A stretch of 64,000 bases of DNA from NCBI RefSeq assembly GCF_006337165.1, contig NZ_CP040896.1:2976001-3040000 (forward strand), written 5' to 3'. Positions 58,894-64,000 of this stretch are shown here, piece after piece. The notes beneath the pieces are model-generated. The model did not search any database, had not been told where the DNA came from, and saw only the letters and a program-made list of their open reading frames with translations. Each line of letters begins with the position of its first letter. The first letter of the stretch is position 1. The position numbers were made by a program, and so were the translations under genes. This stretch comes from Hymenobacter jejuensis (GTDB taxonomy: Bacteria; Bacteroidota; Bacteroidia; Cytophagales; Hymenobacteraceae).

Positions 58894-59775
58894 TTACTGC
58901 GCGGGAAGGAAATCGATGCGGTTGGCTTGGGCAAAATCCCGGATGGAAAACGGAGCCCGGCCGAGGATGTTCTGTACGTCCGGAGAGGTTTGCGAAGCGT
59001 AGCCAGCTTGGCTGATGTGGTTTAGCTCCATGAGCGCATCGGTCATCCAGGCCGGGGCTTGCACCATGGCTTGGCGAGCGGTCTCTTCCGAAATAGCTAC
59101 GTACTCTACGGGGCGGCCGGTCGCTTCTCCTAAAGCTTTCGCAACCTCTTGCATATCAATGGCTTCGGGGCCAGTAAGCATATACGCCTTGCCGTTGTGC
59201 TGCTCCACGTCATTGGTCAGGATGGCCGCGGCTACTTCGGCAATGTCGCGTACGTCTACATAGGCCACCTTGCCTTCGCCCACGGCGGCATACAACTTGC
59301 CTTCGTGGCGGATGGAGTCGGAGTTGTAGTTAATGAAGTTTTGCATGAAGCCGCCCGGCCGCAGAATGGTGTACGGGATGCCGCTCTGCTCGAGGTACTT
59401 CTCAATTTCGCGGTGCCAGCGCCCCAACTGAATCCCGGGCTCACTTTCGGCACCGGCGGCCGACAAACGCACGATCTGTCGGACGCCCGCCTGCTTGGCT
59501 GCGTCGATAAACTGCTTGCTGATGGCCACCTGGTCTTCGGTGAAGGGCGTGATCATAAACACCCGCTCCGCACCCGTCAGGGCAACGTGCAGCGTTTCAG
59601 GTTTATGAAAATCGACCTCGACCAGCTGAATATCCGGGTCGAGGTGCTTCAAACGATCGCCTTTGATAAGCGAATGTACCCCGGCCCGCACCGTCAGTCC
59701 TCGGTTGGCCAACGCAATCACCGCTTCCGAGCCGACTGTGCCCGTCGCGCCCGTAACAAGAATAGTGTGAGACAT
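58894..59775 (-). CDS. NmrA-like NAD(P)-binding oxidoreductase
   Basis: A 293-residue atypical SDR. It starts MSHTILVTGATGTVGSEAVI with the nucleotide loop TGATGTVG and has AGAESEPGIQLGRWHREIEK, then YTILRPGGFMQNFINYNSDS. These match the NmrA/azoreductase-like group that often binds NAD(P) as a sensor or reduces quinones. A catalytic Tyr-Lys pair is not obvious, so it may be regulatory. Single gene. Confidence 0.9.
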   Translation of the reverse strand: MSHTILVTGATGTVGSEAVIALANRGLTVRAGVHSLIKGDRLKHLDPDIQLVEVDFHKPETLHVALTGAERVFMITPFTEDQVAISKQFIDAAKQAGVRQIVRLSAAGAESEPGIQLGRWHREIEKYLEQSGIPYTILRPGGFMQNFINYNSDSIRHEGKLYAAVGEGKVAYVDVRDIAEVAAAILTNDVEQHNGKAYMLTGPEAIDMQEVAKALGEATGRPVEYVAISEETARQAMVQAPAWMTDALMELNHISQAGYASQTSPDVQNILGRAPFSIRDFAQANRIDFLPAQ

Positions 59776-59906
59776 TCTTTTGATAATTAGAGAGTTATAT
59801 AAGTCAAGAAACTAGGTGCCGCCAGCAGAAGTACGCGTAGAACAGGCGAGCGTTCGATTTGCTTTTCGGCCGTTTTGCTGCGCGGTTCCGTCGTGGTGGG
59901 TAGCGG

Positions 59907-60773
59907 TTAGGGTTTGTAAGTAGCGCGGTAAATGCGGCCTTTTTCGTTGCTGATAAGAAAGTCGTGATTGTTGACGAACACCAGCGCCTCGGCCTGTCCG
60001 CTTTCCGGAATTGGGAGGCAGCTTTTGGCGCCGTCGAACAGTTTGCGGCCGGGCTCCAGCCCGATCAGATATACGTGCCCGTAACCCAGCAGCGCCACCG
60101 TGTGCCCGTCCGGACTGATGTCGGCCGCCGTAATCCAGGTATTAATCTGCACGCTGTCGACCAGCCGTGCCGTGTAGCGGCCGGGCTTGGCGGGCAGCAC
60201 GTATTGCTTTACCCAATGGCCCTCACCGCGATTTTTGGTGAACAAGTACAGACTGTCTTGGCGGTAAAAAAAGGCTTCGCAGTCGAAGTTGCGCTTGGAC
60301 TTCTTGGGCGGGAAATCGTGCTGGTCGGGGTACAGGAAGCGCGTCGTGTCTATTTGGCGCAGGTCGGGGCCGCTGAGGCGGTAGATGACCAGGTTGCGGC
60401 GCTTGTTTTGGTTGTTGCCGAAGTCCCCGATATACAAGCGTTTCTCGTCGTCCTGGGCCAAGTCCTCCCAGTCGTTGTTAATTAATGGGGCCAAGTCCAG
60501 AGTGCTTAGTAAGTCGCCCTGCGGCGTCACTTTGTAGAGGCGGGCCGTGTTGCCGCCGTCGCCGTGGGTCCAGAGGTCACCTTCGTCGTTGGCCAATTCA
60601 AACCCGGAGCTTTCGACTACCTCGCCCTTCCGCATCCGCCCGACCTGCTTTACTTCGTACGACTGGTTGACGTTATCGAAACTGCCCCGGCCCTTGTCTT
60701 TGGAGCAGCCACAGATAACGGATTGGAGAAAGACCAGCAGCGGAAAAAGCTTGTCGCGCAAAAGAAACAGCAT
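59907..60773 (-). CDS. lipoprotein with propeller-like fold, SdiA-regulated-like
   Basis: The ATG at 60773 gives 288 residues with a hydrophobic leader and a CGC lipobox-like site (VICGCSKDKG). The rest shows repeated beta-propeller blades such as SGFELANDEGDLWTHGDGGN, DWEDLAQDDEKRLYIGDFGN, CEAFFYRQDSLYLFTKNRGE and ISPDGHTVALLGYGHVYLIG. These phrases recall SdiA-regulated or esterase-like propellers; no active site can be named. It diverges from the PAP2 gene. Confidence 0.75.
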   Translation of the reverse strand: MLFLLRDKLFPLLVFLQSVICGCSKDKGRGSFDNVNQSYEVKQVGRMRKGEVVESSGFELANDEGDLWTHGDGGNTARLYKVTPQGDLLSTLDLAPLINNDWEDLAQDDEKRLYIGDFGNNQNKRRNLVIYRLSGPDLRQIDTTRFLYPDQHDFPPKKSKRNFDCEAFFYRQDSLYLFTKNRGEGHWVKQYVLPAKPGRYTARLVDSVQINTWITAADISPDGHTVALLGYGHVYLIGLEPGRKLFDGAKSCLPIPESGQAEALVFVNNHDFLISNEKGRIYRATYKP

Positions 60774-60949
60774 AAAAATTAGGTGAGATGAAACCGGCCG
60801 GCGCGGCCGCGTGCATAGCCCCTGCATACGGAAGGCCGAATGCCAAGGGCACCTCCGCGCCAAAAATGTACGCTAAGCAACTAAGAGTCTGCGCTTTTGC
60901 CTGGCAGAAAGGCTATCTTGCTCTGTCGTTTTTCTCATTGTTTTCGCTG

Positions 60950-61732
60950 ATGCGTTTCTTGTATTGCTTGTTGCTAGCCAGTAGCCTGCGGGCCGGAGCG
61001 GCGGAAGCTCAGGGCTTGCTGCCTACTGCCGCCGATACCCTCCAGCCCCAGCCTGCGTCTGTGCCTTTCCTGAAACGGCCAGGTGTATGGCGCACGGCTA
61101 TTCCGCTGAGCCTCATTGGCTTGAGCTATGCCGGGCGCAACGAGAATTTCATTGACGAACTGAAAGAGGAAGTGCGCGAAGAAAGCCGCGAAAACTACCC
61201 GCGCTTTCGCACTCATGTCGACGATTACTCGCGCCATGCGCCTTTGGTGGCAGCCTATGCCTTGCAGGTAGTAGGCCTAAAAGGCGAGCGCGGCGTCATT
61301 CCGTTCACCATCACCTACGGGCTTTCGCACGCGCTGAGCACAGGCATCGTCAGCCATCTGAAGAAGTGGACCCGTGAGCCCCGCCCCGATGTGGCCACTG
61401 ATTTTAGCTCTTTCCCCTCGGCTCACACCACCGAAGCTTTCCTGACCGCGACTTTGCTCCACGAGCAATACGGTCGCCAATACCCGTGGCTAAGCGTGGC
61501 CGGCTACTCGGTCGCCACAGCCACCGGCGCCATGCGCGTGCTCAACGATCGCCATTGGGTGACCGATGTAGTAGCCGGCGCGGGCATCGGGTTTTTGTCG
61601 GCCGAAGCCGTGTGGCGCTTGTATCCGTTGGTAGCACGTTGGGTGCCGGGGAAAGTAGGCAAGCTGCTGGTCGTCATGCCGACGTATGCGCCGGGCGGGG
61701 CGATAGGCATGGTGCTGGCTGTGCGACAGTAA
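60950..61732 (+). CDS. PAP2 superfamily phosphatase
   Basis: The ATG at 60950 gives 260 residues with a signal peptide (YCLLLASSLRAGAAEA). The acid phosphatase motifs are KKWTREPRPDV, SFPSAHTTEAFLTATLL and RVLNDRHWVTDVVAGAGIGF, with all expected Lys, Arg, Ser and His residues. It is probably a periplasmic or membrane lipid phosphatase, for example for undecaprenyl pyrophosphate or phosphatidate; which one is not decided. The frame is open upstream to 60788, but that part has no signal. Confidence 0.92.
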   Translation: MRFLYCLLLASSLRAGAAEAQGLLPTAADTLQPQPASVPFLKRPGVWRTAIPLSLIGLSYAGRNENFIDELKEEVREESRENYPRFRTHVDDYSRHAPLVAAYALQVVGLKGERGVIPFTITYGLSHALSTGIVSHLKKWTREPRPDVATDFSSFPSAHTTEAFLTATLLHEQYGRQYPWLSVAGYSVATATGAMRVLNDRHWVTDVVAGAGIGFLSAEAVWRLYPLVARWVPGKVGKLLVVMPTYAPGGAIGMVLAVRQ

Positions 61733-61738
61733 GTTGCT

Positions 61739-61769
61739 ACATAAGTACCTGATTATTAGATACTTATGT
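61739..61769. repeat. palindrome copy forming a hairpin between convergent genes
   Basis: Perfect arms ACATAAGTA (61739-61747) and TACTTATGT (61761-61769) enclose CCTGATTATTAGA, the dispersed palindrome core. It is the only candidate terminator for both neighbours. Confidence 0.7.
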
Positions 61770-61781
61770 AAAATACAAAAA

Positions 61782-62795
61782 TTAAAAGCGAAGATAAGGC
61801 TGCAACTTTGCGAAAGCTGCGTCGTCGAGAATACGAATCTGGCGCAGGTCGCTGGCTTGCCGGAACGGGCCGTGCTGCTGCCGAAACGCCACAATCACGC
61901 GCCCCAAGCGCAGGCCCACGTACGGATGCTCTTTCAGCTCGGCCAGCGATGCATTGTTTACGTCGATAAACGCCGGGGTAAAGCCTTGATTGACAAATGT
62001 ATACTTGCGCAGACTGTCTACGAGGTCGGGCGCCAAGTTGTAGATTTCGCCCACCTGCTCTTCGCGGATGAAGCCGCCCAGCCGCTCGCGGTACGCCACC
62101 AGCCGCGCCGAAAGCCGGCTGCCAATGCCGCGAATCTGCTTAAACTGCGTGGTGTCGGCCGCGTTCAGGTCGAAGGGCGCGAGGTGCGTAGGCTTGCGCG
62201 CAAACTTGTTGGGCGGGTAACTTGCAAACGACTTGTTGGCGTTGCGATCAGGCCCGGCCGCGTAGTCCCGAAACTTGCTTTCACGCGCCGGTAACTGCTC
62301 CGGCAGCTGTATGTAGGGCGCCAAGCGCGCGTACACCGAATCGGGGAGGCCATACGTGCGCCGAATTTGCTCTTTGGCCTTGAAGCCCCCAATTACATCG
62401 CGAAAATGCACGATGCGCTGCGCCACAAAATGCGGCAAGCCGCGGGCCTCCCAGCCTTCCGGCGTCAGGGAGTTGGGGTCGAAAGGAGACAGCGCCACCC
62501 GCGGCACCGCCGTTCGGGCAGCATAGCTCCGGCGCGGGTACCGCGAATCGAAAGCTCGCGGCTGGCGTTGCGCTTCCAACTCGGCGGCCCAGCGGTTGAG
62601 CTGCTGTTGGTCGGCCTGAGGGTCGTAATGCGGCAGGGCGGGGCGCAGTAGCCATGGCAACACCAGCCACAGCAGCATCAGGAGAAATAACACGACGAAA
62701 CCGGAGGTTTCGCGGCGCGAAAACCCAAAGTAACGCCGTATCCAACGTAGCAAAGCGTTGGGTCGGCCGGGCTTTCCAGCAGCAGGATCAGACAC
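61782..62795 (-). CDS. helix-hairpin-helix protein, ComEA-like
   Basis: A 337-residue protein with one membrane helix near residues 30-52 (SGFVVLFLLMLLWLVLPWLL) and several helix-hairpin-helix DNA-binding units: NSLTPEGWEARGLPHFVAQR, DLNAADTTQFKQIRGIGSRL and DVNNASLAELKEHPYVGLRL. ComEA-like proteins bind incoming DNA at the outer face of the inner membrane during uptake, but a role in competence is not shown here. The start at 62795 precedes a cytosolic N-terminus of about 30 residues. Confidence 0.88.
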   Translation of the reverse strand: MSDPAAGKPGRPNALLRWIRRYFGFSRRETSGFVVLFLLMLLWLVLPWLLRPALPHYDPQADQQQLNRWAAELEAQRQPRAFDSRYPRRSYAARTAVPRVALSPFDPNSLTPEGWEARGLPHFVAQRIVHFRDVIGGFKAKEQIRRTYGLPDSVYARLAPYIQLPEQLPARESKFRDYAAGPDRNANKSFASYPPNKFARKPTHLAPFDLNAADTTQFKQIRGIGSRLSARLVAYRERLGGFIREEQVGEIYNLAPDLVDSLRKYTFVNQGFTPAFIDVNNASLAELKEHPYVGLRLGRVIVAFRQQHGPFRQASDLRQIRILDDAAFAKLQPYLRF

Positions 62796-63205
62796 GGAAG
62801 ATGACTCGGAATAAGAATAGAAGCTCTAAAATTACGGGCTGGCCTGCATTTGACAATAACCTGCAAAATGGGCTTGGCCTTCGATAGCAGTGGCTTATAA
62901 GTAAGATGTTATATATCAATAGTTTGCATGCAAAACGTTCCTTGCCGCCCACGGATGCTATTATTCTCATTCGGAGTGAGGGGTCAACGAGCAGCGACTT
63001 TGTTGTTTCAACGCAATACGCAAGGAATGAGAACGTTAGAATGTATGGTGCTGCAAACGCCCGTCGCGGGCCGTGCTAAAAAAGCCGGGAGTTGTGAAGA
63101 ATATCGGGATTTGAAGGGAAAGGCGCCTTAACTTGCCAAAAACCAAATCCGAACCGTATCATTACTGTGCGTTCTGCACTTTTTGACTTTACCCTGTTGC
63201 CTGCT
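62796..63205. other. divergent spacer between HhH and DinB genes
   Basis: No gene, hairpin terminator or clear promoter is recognised in these 410 bases. Some AT-rich words around 62895-62930 weakly resemble the dispersed palindrome. Confidence 0.5.
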
Positions 63206-63808
63206 ATGAGCCAACCTGTAACCCGTACTGCCGATTTCCTGGATCAGCTCACGGCCGATTTGCAGGCGATGCGTGACATCACGATGCGCCGCTTTCGTCC
63301 GCTTACCGACGAGCAACTCAATCGTCGTCCGGGTCCAGGAAAATGGAGTGTGGGCCAGTGCCTGGAGCACCTCAACATCATCGGCGGCCACTATTTGCCC
63401 GTCATGACGCGCAGGCTGAAGCAGGCGCAGGAGCGCGGCTCGCGGCCCTCCGAAACCGTCAAGCATGGTATCATCGGGCCGCGGCTGACGGCTGCCATGC
63501 GGACGCCTGCTTCGCAGAAAGCGCTCAAGGCGCCCCAGCAATACGCCCCCAGCGGCAGCCGCCTGCCCCGCACTGTGGTCGAAGTGTTCAGCCGCCAGAT
63601 CGACGAACTGCTGCAAATGGTGCAGCAAGCGCGCGCAATCAATGCCAACGCTGTACGCATCCCCAACCCGCTGATTCCGCTGATTCGCCTGCGCCTTACC
63701 GACCAATTTGAATTTATGGTGGCCCACATCCAGCGCCACGTCGCGCAAGCCGAGCGCGTGTTAGATGGCGAAACCCGGCCTAGCCACTTGTCCGAAAGCT
63801 TGGTGTAG
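63206..63808 (+). CDS. DinB family protein
   Basis: The ATG at 63206 gives 200 residues; a GTG at 63167 is a weaker alternative. The four-helix DinB pattern is seen in FLDQLTADLQAMRDITMRRF, QLNRRPGPGKWSVGQCLEHL (first metal His), and the C-terminal DQFEFMVAHIQRHVAQAERV with paired His. These proteins are metal-binding and often act as thiol-dependent transferases. The substrate is unknown. Confidence 0.9.
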   Translation: MSQPVTRTADFLDQLTADLQAMRDITMRRFRPLTDEQLNRRPGPGKWSVGQCLEHLNIIGGHYLPVMTRRLKQAQERGSRPSETVKHGIIGPRLTAAMRTPASQKALKAPQQYAPSGSRLPRTVVEVFSRQIDELLQMVQQARAINANAVRIPNPLIPLIRLRLTDQFEFMVAHIQRHVAQAERVLDGETRPSHLSESLV

Positions 63809-63838
63809 ATTGTAAGCTGTTTATTAAAGGAGTTATCC

Positions 63839-64000
63839 TTAGTGATGGTGTTCTTCCGGCGGCGGGGGTAACTCAGCCGCGGCCCGGTGCAGCAGCGCCG
63901 TCGGGACGCGCGGGTAATGGTGATGCACGTGGTGAAAAGCGAAGGACGACACCACCGGCGTCCAAATTTGGGCCATCGCCGCCGCGACGCGGGCCGCCGG
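63839..64000 (-). CDS. 3' end of a probable fatty acid desaturase family gene
   Basis: The last 53 codons of a protein are visible; the gene enters from the right edge. It contains FHHVHHHYPRVPTALL, a His-rich box of the kind that ends membrane desaturases, beta-carotene hydroxylases and ketolases, and ends in a Pro-rich EEHHH tail. Only the family type can be suggested. The His-rich end is consistent with iron binding. Confidence 0.55.
   Translation of the reverse strand, partial: PAARVAAAMAQIWTPVVSSFAFHHVHHHYPRVPTALLHRAAAELPPPPEEHHH

Overview
The window comes from a GC-rich member of the Bacteroidota, most like Hymenobacter or a close Cytophagales relative. The evidence is the gliding lipoprotein GldH next to a RicT/PSP1 protein, a PorE-like OmpA protein, T9SS-type C-terminal domains on two secreted proteins, a fused SecDF, GWxTD and DUF2723 proteins, an S8 peptidase facing a HEIGH-type metalloprotease, and upstream motifs of the Bacteroidota TAnnTTTG type. 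No rRNA, tRNA, CRISPR array, prophage or insertion sequence was recognised. Family names are from reading the translations; no database search was run.

Layout. 1-6150: NifU-type Fe-S scaffold; a minus-strand block of outer-membrane beta-barrel (DUF5777), YceI, haem-c lipoprotein and COG4315-type lipoprotein; then an ECF sigma factor with its overlapping anti-sigma-like partner. 6300-19530: housekeeping genes (secDF, udk, rdgB, DUF1206, rpmE2, GlmU-like, holB, hemC, cyclophilin, RmlD-like reductase). 19590-26350: an AT-richer locus that is the most interesting part of the window. 26349-34412: secreted and TPR proteins, PorE-like OmpA protein, bacilliredoxin, GNAT, RecQ. 34489-50137: kpsF, manC, rlmB, GWxTD, DUF2723, birA, rsfS, ftsH, LUD protein, lpxH-like, alcohol dehydrogenase. 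50382-64000: S8 peptidase, metalloprotease, ricT-gldH, cspA, two hydrophilic low-complexity proteins, NmrA-like, PAP2, HhH, DinB, and the end of a probable desaturase.

The candidate new system lies at 20144-26309. A 118-residue presumably exported protein carries six identical copies of the nonapeptide TGAGGWGGD, spaced exactly 14 residues apart by variable five-residue spacers. The DNA of the six copies differs almost only at silent positions, so the peptide sequence itself appears to be under selection. On the same strand, directly downstream, lie a family-5 (oligopeptide type) solute-binding lipoprotein and two OppB/OppC-type permeases. Divergent from the precursor is a 501-residue all-helical protein with a possible N-terminal winged helix followed by TPR-like helices. 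This resembles a multicopy pheromone precursor, its importer and an RRNPP-like intracellular receptor. That reading is inference; calcium-binding (the repeat contains the RTX-like GGxGxD) and modified-peptide (RiPP) explanations remain open.

A second signal is a dispersed imperfect palindrome of about 27 bp, centred on TTGATTATCAA with ATAAnn/nnTTAT ends, found at many gene junctions and apparently also in frame inside several genes.
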